The notes beneath the pieces were generated by a model. That model searched no databases. It was not told the DNA's origin and saw only the letters and a list, made by a program, of their open reading frames with translations. The translations under genes and the position numbers were made by a program. From positions 124,001 to 188,000 of the forward strand of contig JASANH010000918.1 of NCBI GenBank assembly GCA_030248295.1: DNA of 64,000 nt, written 5' to 3'. Shown here in pieces: positions 1 through 33,800 of this stretch. Origin of the DNA: Mesodorylaimus sp. YZB2_4. Lineage: Eukaryota; Nematoda; Enoplea; Dorylaimida; Dorylaimidae. Numbering within the stretch: the stretch's first letter is position 1; every line of letters starts with the position of its first letter.

Positions 1-90
1 ATCCGGGCCGGATCGGTTTGAGGGAACCGACCCAAGCTGTGGGTCGGACGGATCGGAATTTTTGATTCCCGCCAAAGTTTTTTCTCTGGC
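1..90 (-). repeat. Fragment of interspersed repeat C
   Basis: The stretch around 40-80 (GATCGGAATTTTTGATTCCC then GCC) matches the reverse complement of the ATTTTGGCGGGAATTCAAAA motif near 9650 and 24178. It is therefore a truncated copy cut by the window edge. Confidence 0.5.
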
Positions 91-869
91 GTCCAGTCAT
101 GTCTTCATGCAGGCAGCTAGGATCGACACTTCAACCCACTGGACTGGCCGCCCATGCATGACATCGACGTTTTCTTTGCAAGTTTCGACCCCATCCACCT
201 TCTGTGCACATGGGAGCGCGGGGGCTCATTTGGCTTGTGAGAGGCTGATGGGGGGGGCAGCCCTGACTGAAACGCCTCAGTTCTATTCTGGCTGAAGACG
301 TCAGTTTAGGAAGCCCGTTCTCAGAGAACTGGCTGTGGGCGATTCACCAGGAATTCAATTGGAGGTGGAAGTGGTGCCCTCGATTGAGAAAACTGGTCCT
401 GATTGCCAGTCGGGGCCCTCCGTTCTTGCCCTCTATCATCCGGAAACGCCGATTCTGGCGCAGGATGCCCTCGGCGGTGATGCTCCAGCGGAGCAGCTCC
501 AAGTGAGGCCGTCAGAGGGAGCCTGCCATGTGAGTTGATCGCCTCACACACTGCCGCACCCGTCATTATGACTGCTGGCTGGCAAATGGCAAACCCATAG
601 GAATTGGGGTAGGTGGGGGGGGGGGGGGGGCCAAGCCCAAAGAAATTTTAAAATCTGTCCTCATACCGGCCACCTTCTACTCTAAGAAGTCAAGTCTAGA
701 AGCGAAATGGGATATTGCAGGTGCAGTTGGACAGTACAAATTTGTGAAATTCTACGCTGTCGCCTCAGACAGCATGGGGCAAGGGACGAGCACGTTAACT
801 TAGTCCTAAACTTCTCCTCCCATGTCCGCTTTTGCCCGAAATCCGTCAGCCCCTTGTTCCTGACTGCGG

Positions 870-1025
870 GTGTCTGTCATCGATGGTTCTTTGTCGAAGA
901 AAGAATGTGCATCATGCCAGAAAACAAATGAGTGGGCGCAATACAAAGTTGGGTCGGGTGGATCGGGTGGATCGGGTCGGGCCGATCCAGACGCTGGGTC
1001 GGGTTGGGTCGGTCGATGCTGGCAC
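870..1025 (-). repeat. Interspersed repeat C copy with GGGTCGG simple repeat
   Basis: Read on the minus strand it carries TTGTATTGCGCCCACTCAT followed by TTTGTTTTCTGGC, also present at about 9570-9605 and 24070-24100. The part at 952-1012 is a degenerate GGGTCGGGTGGATCG repeat. The coding potential and class of the element are unknown. Confidence 0.6.
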
Positions 1026-1058
1026 GCCTGTCGAAATGCGTCGCCGCTTTCGACTAAT

Positions 1059-1350
1059 TTTTCTGGAAATTATCAGCGATAACCCAACTTGATGTCAGCG
1101 ATGATCTCGTAGAAAAAAATATGCTCTATCGACTGGCTATCTCTATTTTACTTTTACCGCTTTTATTACGCTTATAACAAATTTTTGCCATTTGAATATC
1201 AAAAATTTACGAAAAATCTTGGGCTAAAACTGAAAACGAAAAAATTAAGCCTCGAAATTATATCTGCTGGATAGAGCATATTTTTCTCTACAAAACTGTC
1301 GCTGATATCAACTTGGGTTATCGCTGAAAATTTCGAGAAAATTCGCTAGG
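1059..1350. repeat. Foldback element, copy 1 of family A
   Basis: The left arm (about 1059-1135) and right arm (about 1266-1350) are inverted copies. ATCAGCGATAACCCAACTTG on the left answers CAACTTGGGTTATCGCTGA on the right, and TATGCTCTATC answers GATAGAGCATA. The AT-rich spacer is about 130 bp. A diverged relative lies at 20700-20955 and a partial one at 38617-38760, so this is an interspersed MITE-like family inside introns. Confidence 0.75.
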
Positions 1351-1459
1351 AAGAGGCAAATCCGAGAGCGCCTGTCGTACGACAGGGCCCTCGGTTCCCA
1401 TGCCACTGTTGTGACCTACGATGTTCTACGCCCATGACCATGGGTTCAGGCTGATCTTA

Positions 1460-1620
1460 CAAGTGCAACAAGCGCACCCAGGCGGCGGGAGATAGTCGAG
1501 ACCGAAGTCTCTGGGCAAAAAACTCCGCCTTGAGGTATCCAAGTCTAGCGATTATGCCTTCCTCGCAGCCAGGGGAGGTAGCGACCTTCCCACAAGTACT
1601 GGTTACACAAGGGAGTGGCC
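1460..1620 (+). repeat. Interspersed repeat D copy
   Basis: CACCCAGGCGGCGGGAGAT then GACCGAAGTCTCTGGG is shared with 55523-55575. The family continues in other copies with a short hairpin around TCAACC...GGTTGA. Confidence 0.6.
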
Positions 1621-2114
1621 TGAGGTCGTGTACGGCCCAGGCCTGCTAGAAAGGCTTATCCTGCGGAAGATCACTAAAACTCCTGTGGATGCCTGCAACT
1701 GCTCTCTGCTGTGCCCCGATTCAGCGAGTGTCTCGTATCCGCGAGGGCAAAGTACCACGGCTAACCAAAATATTGCGAGCCCGCACAAGGCCGCCCAGAC
1801 GAAGCCTAAGCCTAAGCCCGCACAAGCACATGTAATCCTATGTAAGCGCACAGCTAGTGATCTCGCACATATTTCTTAAGCCGTGTGTAAAAAAAAGCCC
1901 TCGCTGAATCGGGACACGGGCGGAAATGGGAATACACCCTCTGACACCAGCCTAGCTGCTGCTCGAATGCACCCGTCCTGAGATGCCCACACTGGCCATT
2001 GTCGATGGCGCAGTCAGCACCGAAAGATCCTTTCCCAGCATGCCACCATGTCTCAACAGTCCTAGATCTCCAACAGACAGGCCAAGCATCTGCCCTGGAG
2101 TCTTCCAGTATGAA

Positions 2115-2166
2115 CCCTTGAGTGCGCTGTACAGTGCTTGGCTATGGATAACCTATGACATAACCA
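2115..2166 (+). repeat. SINE-1 fragment (3' tail only)
   Basis: CCTTGAGTGCGCTGTACAG then TGCTTGGCTATGGATAA matches the conserved 3' body of the tRNA-derived SINE seen many times in this window. The tRNA-like head is missing. Confidence 0.65.
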
Positions 2167-2372
2167 AAGGTGAAGATGACCGCACAATCCCACTCCCTGG
2201 CTAGCACTCAGGCCGCCCCACAGTCCTGCCAAATGGGTTGACAAACAAGGGTGGCTCCTCATCAATTCAGAAAAATCAGCCAGTCAGATCAAGCGAAAAA
2301 ATCTCACCAGCGACCTGCTCTTACACGGCCCTAGTTCCTAGCCCTAGCCACACCCCCAAATACTCTAGGCGC

Positions 2373-2518
2373 CATGTCATGTCACATTTTATCCATATCC
2401 AAGCACTATACAGCGTACTCGAGGGCTAAGGAACACAACACATATTTGACAATCATTTTCTACCTGGCGCGAGTCAAACCCTCCCCTCTAGGTGCGTCGC
2501 TGGGCCACGACTCAGGCG
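2373..2518 (-). repeat. tRNA-derived SINE-1
   Basis: Near full-length copy on the minus strand. The tail (CATGTCATGTCACATTTTAT, CCATATCCAAGCACTATA) is followed by a B-box-like GAGTCAAACCCTCCC and a degraded A box near GCTGGGCCACGA. It lies in SZT2 intron 37. Confidence 0.75.
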
Positions 2519-2546
2519 GCAAGTCACATCACCAAGCCGACCTTAC

Positions 2547-25107
<22,561 letters not shown>

Positions 25108-26208
25108 TTTTTAGATAGTTTTTGTACAAATTTATCATCAAAATGGAAACTTCATTTTGGAATTTGAACTTTCCGGTTCGGTGACCGTTCGCTTGTGATG
25201 CGCAGGTACGAACTGCTTATGACAAAATTCCGCGTTTTTCAAGTCTGGCCCAAGTTAATAAAGTCTAAAAACTGTTATAGTACTGTAGCTCAATTTCGAC
25301 GGACCATAGAGTCATTCGACGCAGATTTTCACGTTCTACAAGACCGCATACAAATGCTATAGAAATCTAAAAAAGCAGCAGTGTTTGAAGATTTGTTTTT
25401 AATACTACAGCCATGCCAGTTCCATGGGACTACAGTAACCTCAGCCACGTTGGTCTGGTGCCGTTTCAGTGCAGCTTTGTTCGCCAGTTAGTGTAAGTCA
25501 TTGAATGTTACTCCTGGGCTTTACTGTACTGTAGGATTTCAGAAGGGGCATACATCGGGGGGGGGGGGGGGGGGGGGGACGGGGGACGGATCGTGAGCCA
25601 TCAGGAGATGCCCCCTAACTGGCACTTTGGTTAATGATAGCAGCACGAATAAAAAGAGCACCAGAGATGGGCCCTCAAAATCAGAGATGGGCCCTCAAAA
25701 TTTACCCGGGTCGTGGTGTAGCTGGTTAAGGCGTCTGTCACTCACAATAGGCGAGGGTTCGACTCCCGCCTGGGTCAAAACTTGTTGTCAATCTTTGTGT
25801 TCCGTAGCCGTCGAGTGCGCTGTGTGGTGCTTGGCTGTTCATGCTTGACTTAGGCCAGGGGAGAAATGGGGGCCTATGCGATTTCACAGGGGTCCTAGGG
25901 AAACAGACTTGCAGTACCCTAGTACAGAATCCTAGAGGGTAGACCCCCCGTGGTAGTGTGCCCATGGGACCCAGCACTGGTGCTACTTATGTCGAAGGAG
26001 CACGTGTGCTCGGCCCATTCATCTCCGGTTTCCATGGCTGGCCTCTAGGACACTGGTTGAGCGTTGCCATGGCACCCCTCGCACCCCTACTCCCTTCCTG
26101 CTGTCCATAGCTCATTGCTCGTTGTCGCCGAGGACAGCCCTTCCCGCATTCATCAGCGTATTAGTCGCGAACAGGTGAGCACTGCAAGCCGAACCATCCG
26201 ACAGCAAG
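25108..26208. promoter_or_regulatory. Divergent intergenic region between SZT2 and CAPSL
   Basis: SZT2 starts leftward at 25107 and CAPSL rightward at 26209, so this 1.1 kb should hold both promoters. It contains a run of 22 G (25557-25578) followed by more G-rich sequence, and a SINE-1 on the plus strand at 25706-25845 (GGGTCGTGGTGTAGCTGGTT, GGGTTCGACTCCCGCCTGGG). No clear TATA box was seen for either gene. Confidence 0.6.
25706..25845 (+). repeat. tRNA-derived SINE-1 with well-kept head
   Basis: CGGGTCGTGGTGTAGCTGGT, then GTTCGACTCCCGCCTGGGTC, then CGTCGAGTGCGCTGTGTGG. The head is close to a tRNA, but there is no acceptor-stem pairing, so it is a SINE rather than a tRNA gene. It is preceded by a 25-bp-period duplication (CAGAGATGGGCCCTCAAAA twice, 25663-25701). 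Confidence 0.8.
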
Positions 26209-27760
26209 ATGGCTACGAAAACTGAAGCCGAGGTCAAGCAAGAGGCCAAGAAGAGGTTGATGGTGACACAGGATCCCATGGAGAAGATACGAATGCAGTG
26301 CTTGGCCAGGGGAACGAACGGCATCAAGGGTTTGGCGAGGTGAGTCCCCGGGAGTCCTGGCAACAAACAATGCCATCCTGGAGACCAGACTCACCCATCC
26401 CGCCAATCTCTTTCTACAACTCTGGTTCCTGCCTTAAACCACTGGCCCTGGTTCGAATCCCACTCCAGGCTCAACTTTTGGTTTCTATTTCTAGACTAGC
26501 AACCCTGAGACACTGGATTTTCGGGGGTCAACATAGAGCCTTGTCCGCTACTTTCCGCCTAGACCACTACAAAAACTTTAGCCCTGACCAGGATTCGAAC
26601 CCGCGCCTTTGGGAATCCGACTCTGCGTTCTAACCATTGACTGTACCGTAGCAAGCCCCACCCTCACACTGAAGCACACATTTTAATGCATGCCCCATCC
26701 GCCAGAATGTTCCACATCTTCGACGACGACGGCAGCAAACGCCTAGATTTCAAGGAATTCCAAAAAGGACTCCACGATTATGGCGTGCGTCTGAGTCAGG
26801 AGGAAACAGCGGCCATATTCAAAAGTATGGACCAGGATGGAGGTGGCTCCATCGACTTCGATGAATTTCTTATCGCTGTCCGGGTAAGTCACCAAAAAAC
26901 AGCCACCAGGTGTTCAGTTTCTGCTGTTGATTTAATAGTGTCAATCTTCCGGTGTCAATCTTCTTTCTACTAGTGTCAATCATCCGCCATCTCCTTTCTT
27001 TTCTTCCGCTTCTCTCGACTTGGAACACTTCAGGAGCTCCTTTCCCCCTCGGCCTGCTGGTGGCGATCCTCCGAGAAGTCAGCTTGCCTGCTCGTGCAAA
27101 TCTCTAATCTCCCTGCTGGAGTCAATCATCCACCCATCTCTTTGATCTCAGGTTTTTCTTCGCTTCTCCCAACTTTGGAGCACATCAGGCCCTCCATCCT
27201 TCCTCGGCCTGCTGCCGTCAGTTTTCCTATGCTTGTGTAAATCTCTAATCCTCCTGTTGCGCCAGTTTTCTTCCTGATGGTGTCAATCCTCCTCGGAGTC
27301 AATTCTCCTAATCTAGTATAAGTCTTTCCCATCTTTTCTTCTGTCCCCCCTTGCCCACAGGCACTCATTCCAGAATCTTCCATTCCAGCCACCAATGTCT
27401 GCAGCTCGTCAAAAAATAATTTTGGAAGCATTCAAAAAGATCGACAAGAACGGCAATGGCTTCATCGAAGTGGACGACTTGCGCGGTGCTTACAACGTAA
27501 AGAACAATCCAAAATTCCAAAGTGGCGAGGTCACCGAGGATCAACTCTTTCGTCAATTTCTTCAACACTTCGAAATTGGCGGGCACGTCGATGGCAAAGT
27601 ACTTTTCCCTCGCAACCCCCCCCCCCAGTCTGATGTCAATCATCCACCCCCTTTTCAGGTAACCAAAGAAGAATTCATCAATTACTACGCGGGAATCAGT
27701 GCCAGCATCGACAGTGACATCTATTTCGATCTTATGATGCGCAATGCCTGGAAAATGTAG
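26209..27760 (+). CDS. CAPSL: Calcyphosin-like EF-hand protein, 4 exons, complete
   Basis: Calcyphosins are small cytosolic calcium sensors with EF-hands. Exons are 26209-26339, 26706-26883, 27389-27598 and 27659-27760 (621 nt, 206 aa; family about 190-210). It begins MATKTEAEVKQEAKKRL, then GTNGIKGLAR, followed by an EF loop DDDGSKRLDFKE, a second DQDGGGSIDFDE and a third DKNGNGFIEVDD, and ends YYAGISASIDSDIYFDLMMR, the characteristic calcyphosin C-terminus. Acceptor 3 at 27388 was chosen because it gives the conserved R-PPMS junction. The gene converges on ZW10. Invertebrate calcyphosins are not firmly split into CAPS and CAPSL, so the symbol is by resemblance. Confidence 0.95.
26420..26650. 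repeat. tRNA-like SINE debris in CAPSL intron 1
   Basis: Two B-box sequences occur: CTGGTTCGAATCCCACTCC (plus, about 26448) and, on the minus strand, GCGGGTTCGAATCCTGGTC (about 26583-26602) with an A-box-like TGGTTAGAACGCAGAGTC. Neither folds into a full tRNA with paired acceptor ends, so both are read as SINE remnants. Confidence 0.55.
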
Positions 27761-27817
27761 CCCAGCCTCCACCCACATCCACTTAGATAGCGATTCTTGC
27801 ATTATTTGGAAGACTGC

Positions 27818-27823
27818 AATAAA
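27818..27823 (+). terminator. AATAAA polyadenylation signal for CAPSL
   Basis: AATAAA lies 58 bp after the CAPSL stop and 7 bp before the end of the ZW10 coding sequence on the other strand. The CAPSL transcript must therefore run into ZW10's last exon. Confidence 0.7.
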
Positions 27824-27829
27824 CACCAA

Positions 27830-30800
27830 TCACTTGATCTTAGCAATCACCGCCGCCCTTTTATCCGTGTTCTGGAACAGTGCTCGGATCATCTGCTTCA
27901 CATCCAACGGGTCCATGCAATCGGCCAATGGTCCGTACAACCACCTTTCTTCGATCTCCGCCAACGAGGCATTCAGCACGAACAGTAGCTCCTTGAACTG
28001 ATAGTAACCATTCTCGCAATAACGATGAGCGTACGAGATTTTGTCCATCTAAAACAAAGTGTCACTTGCATTTGGTCCAGCACATCTGCAAGAATAACCA
28101 CAAGGAGCCGCCGACAGCAGCCAGTGTAAAGTGACCTCCAAAAAGTCATCTGCCTCAATCCATCATCCATGCAGATCCCCCAGCAATTGACCAAATGTCA
28201 AGTCGGTCACTACAGTACTTACACCTTCATATCACTGCTTACCTCAAACTAACATCATGCAGTCCCAGTTGTCTGCTACTGATCGATCGATCGATACAGA
28301 AGCCAATTTTGTGCAGTGCCACGGCCATGCCCCCAAACCACACCAATCCCCATCTCAAAAGGGACCAAGACGGGGCAAAAGAGACCCTACCCCAATGCAC
28401 AGCTACAGGTCGCCTCACCTCATCTTAGCCGTGCTTCTAAACTCAAGACCCAAGGCTTCATAGCTCACAAACTTCAAATCTACGAAGGCGGGAAATTCAA
28501 AAATCAGGTCCACGTCCACGCTCATTCCTGCTCCCACTCACCACAAAAAGCCCTTCCACATCGGCCAATAGACCAGCGAACATTTGATGCATCACTTGGG
28601 CATCGTCAGCAGCGATATCCTCCAACCGAACCACCGTCTTGACAACATGCTTCAACAGATCTTCGCCCATCTTCCCTTGAAATTTCATCAACAAAGCTAA
28701 TGGCAGCACCTGAAAAACAGAGTTTTACCCTGCCCTTGATATGTTATTCTGTTAGCCGCGCTTCTCGCAACCTCTCTAGATTTTTTTTACAGCACTTAAT
28801 AATCTCTCCGTCAAATTTTATAAACTTGACCAAAATCCGAAGCCGGGGATCGCCTGTGTGACTCTCCCTGGCCGGCCAAACAGCCATTTGGTTCACTTCG
28901 GCCACCCAGACCCCCTTGACTTAGGTTAGGCTTAGGCCCAGGCTGGACCACCCTTTAAAACACCAAAAAAGTTCAGACCCCCTGACCAGGGTCTATGTTT
29001 CGGAGGCTCAACGTAACCGTTGATAAAACTGCCCTTACAATTAGTGTCACCTCACAAAAACCTGTTGCCTTCACACTCACAACACGGCTAACAGAAAATA
29101 CAAACCCAGGCTCAAATCAGCATCCAACTCTTACTTGAGACCAGACACGATTTATGTGCTGAAACTGCAACGCGCACGCTTTCACCGCCTTCTGAGTCTC
29201 ACTCGATCGAGTCTTTTCGCTGACATTATTGAATCCTGAAACGACAACTTTTTTTAACTTTCTTCTTCCTCCCTGTAAGAAGCCTTAAAGAAGAAGTACA
29301 CTCGAGAATCGATGTCGGAATAACGGGCGATCAGGGGAAAATGGCAACTGCTCAAAACGTGCCCCAAAAGTCCAAATTTCAACGAATCCTGAAAACTTTT
29401 TTTGAAACATGCTATGCACATCCAGGTCCGACCGATATATCGGCTGACCGGTAATTGCGTTATCGGTTATCGGCCGATACCGATAATTAGTGCTGCCGAT
29501 AATGTAGATTTCCCTATCAATAAGAGTTTAGGGCAAACATACGGCCTGTTGATAGTGATTATGACGAGGAGCAGGGACTACGGATTCTGGATCAAAGAGG
29601 TCAGTGCCCAAGACCAGTCTGGAACTAAATCACGAACAAGTCACGATCACCATGATCATGACTTTTCTTACTGGGATGCCCGCAATGGCACCAAAGCAGT
29701 TTACACTAAAAGCACTTGGCTGTCTGTGTGTTGCATAGGCTAAGGTTATGGGAAGGAGGTAGGGCTAGCCCTGTCTTGTTACTTGCATGCTTCTCAATGA
29801 AGGCGACCTCTTTGCCTCGTGTCGTATTCTTATTACACTGTACACTCAGAAACAAGAGTCCTTCTCAGGCCCCCGCGGCACAATAAATTACAGGTTAACT
29901 CAAAAAAGGGGCTATGACTACAAATTATCGCTGTAGTCGTAGCATTCACTCTTGGGTGAGATTTTGGGGACAAGGTTAGTCTTTCCCCATTTGGAGTCAG
30001 GCACAGGAATGGTGATGGCCTTCAGGGTCTTCTGGGGTTGGAGATAACCCTGAAGGGGCTGGGATAGAAAAAAGCTTTCTGGCTGTTTAAGTCCGTCTAT
30101 CTGTTCACTTCTTTTCTTGACATGTTCTAAAAGCTTCATGAAGTTTGCCCTGCATCGGAACTATTTTTAATGAGTATAAACATCTCAGTCACCTCACAGC
30201 ATTGCACATAATGCTGATACCATGTTTCGTGGGTATTTTCGTTTATCTGGACGTGGAAAAGTGTTTGAGGGTGAATCCCCGATGCATGCTGTTTGAGATA
30301 GGGATCAGGGTCAGGGCCCCAGTCGAACACCAGAGCCCTCAAAAAGTTGTGAAAGGATCTGCTTTGCATATTTCACTCATTATCCCTACCTAGAGTCTAA
30401 CAAAATGAGTTTTAGACGGTTCTGGGTCTCATTCAAGTTTCCAGGGTGTGCATGTGCACATAATGTACCTCCGCCTGCAAGATAGAAGCAACAAAATCCA
30501 GTTTATATTCCAATTTAAATAAAGGGAACTCTGATGTTTCATGCCCACTTCCTGACAGTGTCACACGGCTGGTCCCAGAGGTGCCATGCGTTGCCTCAAG
30601 TGTATGACATCTGCGAAGAGGAGTTTTTAGTTGGGATATTGCAACGTACATAGTCTTCGGTCCCGAGATTTTGGGCTACCAGACTGATTCAAATTGGTCT
30701 TCAAAGGAAGCATAGCATGCGAAATTAAAAAATTGCATGTTAAAAGGATGGCGATCTGACCAAAATTCAAATTTCCCGCCATAGAACTTAAATTTTTAAG

Positions 30801-33800
30801 TTTTCAAAAATTATCGGTATTATCGGCCGATAATTGCGTTATCGGTTATCGGCCGATACCGATAATTGCCTTATCGGTCGGACCTGGAGCACATTCACAA
30901 TTCACCAGTTATTTTTTAAAAAAAGAGTGCGATATTCTGATTCAGCACCCAAGTTTCATTGGGGCAGACTCAATTCTGGACTCCCCCCCCCCCATGCCAG
31001 AATTGTGGCTGTTCGGCTGTGGCGGTTTCCACGGATTTTTTAAAATTGAAAATAAGGCTATTTTTAGGCTCCCAATAAGGCTGAATTCAAAAATTGCATG
31101 CACGACCACTTCTGAGATTATTCAAATTGAAATGACGCTGGTCGCACGGATGGCTTCCCAAAGGCAAATCAGAAAAAATTAATCTTTTTTGGGCAGAAAA
31201 TCCACAAATTCAGTGCCTTTTTCAAACTTTTTAGGCTCCCGTTGGGAACCTGCAATTATCTGACAAGTCGAAATTTTGATTTCCCCTCCAGCTTTAGAAA
31301 TCATGAATTTCGACTTTTTGGTCCACAATTCTGGCTACCTCTACAAAACGTGGATTCTGAATCAGAATATCATACTCCGTTTTCAATATTCCCACATCGA
31401 TTCTACAGTATACTTCATTTTTAAAGAGGAAGTTCAAGTTTGGATGGTCAACCGCAAGAGTTTTTTAGGTTAGGGATAGACTTGTACGCGTGAGCAGGCT
31501 GTTGAGCATGTGCATTGGTGTCTGGCTCAAGGCTAGTTTATACTGCATTGCTTGGAATGGTCCAGATTTCTCGGGGACTGCGCCTCTCGCAACGAAGGGG
31601 CACAGTCCCGGTTTGCAGGACAGCGCGCTCTGCAGGCTGTATGGTGACTCTGTCCTGAGGAGTGTGCAGTCACAGTCAGCTCAGTCACCAGTGTAATGGG
31701 CGGAATAGCCCTACATTGGAGAAGATACCGCGGGGAGCGGATGGCAGGTCACCTAGTCGAAGGTGCCTGAGACATCAACCCGACGGGTTTCAGCCTCGCC
31801 TGGAGAAGCGTATCGAGCGGCCAACGAGGGCAACTGATACGCTGTATGCCAAGGCCAGTCAAGGCAAGCACATACTGCTCCGTGTATAAGGCAACCAGAT
31901 ACACTGCCTTCTCCACAGGCCAAACACACCAACAACACCAGCATAAATGTGCCCTGCCAGACACAGATGCACCGAGTCCTGCAAGGGGGTGGTCGTACCC
32001 GCCCCGGGTTTGGGTAAGAGGCGACGGGGACGGGTACTCGTTCTTGTTTAATTTTTCTTATTAACATTCATGACAGCGCTGCAAATTTAAATCTTATGCA
32101 TTTTGTGACTGTTTTCAGCGAAACACTTTTGATGTCTGCTATTTTGAGGCTAGTTGTGACTATTGCTGATATTCATACAGGGTTCCCACCAGCTTGATAG
32201 GATGAATTCGAAGGAGGTTTCAGACGATTTAGAGCAGAATTCTTCTTGGTTTTGAGGGAGATTTTGAACATATTTTTTGCCAAACCGGTCACATAAGTAA
32301 CTTTTCAGGCCTGAAGTCTCGCTTATTCTCTACCGCTGCAGGTTACATATCATCCTGACACGAGTATATGCACATATGCATCGGTGCGGCGACCTTGACC
32401 GTTTGCAGGATCCAAGTCACTTTCACTCTTAGGTCAGCGGTTCCTTAGATCAGGACAGCAGTGTCGCTTTTATGTAGGATAGGACTTTCTTGTATGGCTC
32501 TTCCGCGACTCACGATCAGACACGACTCATCGAATTGTGAGCCTGGCTGCTGCACACAAACTAGCTTGTTTTATGGCAGTACAGCTAGAGTGGTTGTTGT
32601 TGACCTCTGCATACAAGCTACACTAGCGTGTTTGGTAGCAGTGCCACGAATCTTGGTATCATAGGGCAGCTGCTCTTTCTTGGTAGACTGTATGCATTGG
32701 CCAAGGCACTCCTTAAAAAATGAACTTGGTTACTCTCTCCAACATGAATGCAATTTCATTCAGATTTTTAGATTGCCAGGCAAGTATGGGCAAGGGGGGT
32801 GGGAGGGGTAAACCCCCCTGTTGGGCCGGCCAGGACATCGAACCCTTCCTTTTTAAACCCCCCTCAGGTCCAGATCTGGCCTCTAAGCACAGGCCATTGT
32901 CCAGCCAGCCTACAGTACTGTATGTAAACAATCATACAACTCACTCGACTCGACCCAAACCTGACCTGCCTCACACGCAATCAGATCAGGCTTAGGCGAT
33001 CTGATCTGATCTCTACCCCTCTCCCCCTTCCTTCCCCAACGCCCCCCCCCCACCTCTAACCCAGCCGACCTTGCCCATACTTGTTGCCAGGTTGTTGTCA
33101 GCTTCAGGCGGCTTTTAAGTTTAAATCGAAACGTCTATTTCCAAAGGAACAAGAAAACCAATACATTATTTAAAAAAGACATTATTCAGGCTTCCAGCGC
33201 TAAAGCATTTGGCTCAGATTACTCTTTAAGAAAGTCTTTTATCTTGCGATAGTGAATAAACTTTTAAATGAAAATCGAACCAGTTTCGTTGAAGACTCTG
33301 TAATTATTTTCATGAACTGATTACTTTTCTGTTTTCATAATCCATTCGAACATTTACCGAGAAACCGGGTACGGGTAGGGTACTTATTTCAGACCCGTGC
33401 AGGACCCTGCCCATGCACACGCACTATGCAACCAGCATTCCCGGTGGTCAGGGGATCGATACCTTCCCTGCTGGGAGACGTCAACCTCATCGGTTGATGT
33501 TTCAAGGCCAGGTATAGTCGCCAGACTTGCATGTCTCCAGTCGGAGTTTTTTGTTCCATAGACTTCGGTCTCGACTACCTCTCGCCTCTTGGGTGCGCTC
33601 ATACAATTATGACCTGCTCACGCGCAATGCATCCCCACCCTAAATACTCCTTTGGCAATCCATCACGCAAACTCGAATTTCCTCTGTGACCCCGTCTTCC
33701 CAGGCACAGCCCCTCCTCTGACAACCCCTTACCTTCTGCCGGTTTCAAGCAATCCATCAAATATCGTGTTTGTGCCTGGACTTGCGCGTCCATGAATTCG

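Larger units (their letters stand above)
1..2546 (-). other. SZT2 intron 37, repeat-filled, no exon recognised
   Basis: The donor of exon 37 lies at its right end and the intron runs off the window. It holds a repeat fragment at 1-90, a poly-G run of 16 at 615-630, a GGGTCGG-rich repeat at 870-1025, a foldback element at 1059-1350, a 16-bp palindrome centred near 1378, an interspersed repeat at 1460-1620, and two SINE pieces (2115-2166 and 2373-2518). None of the short open frames resembles the missing SZT2 C-terminus. Confidence 0.7.

Noticed and set aside
25706..25845. Possible tRNA gene
   Set aside because: A and B boxes are present but the acceptor and anticodon arms do not pair, and the 3' body matches other SINE-1 copies.
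26572..26650. Possible minus-strand tRNA gene
   Set aside because: The T arm is good, but the 5' and 3' ends do not form an acceptor stem; it was kept as SINE debris.
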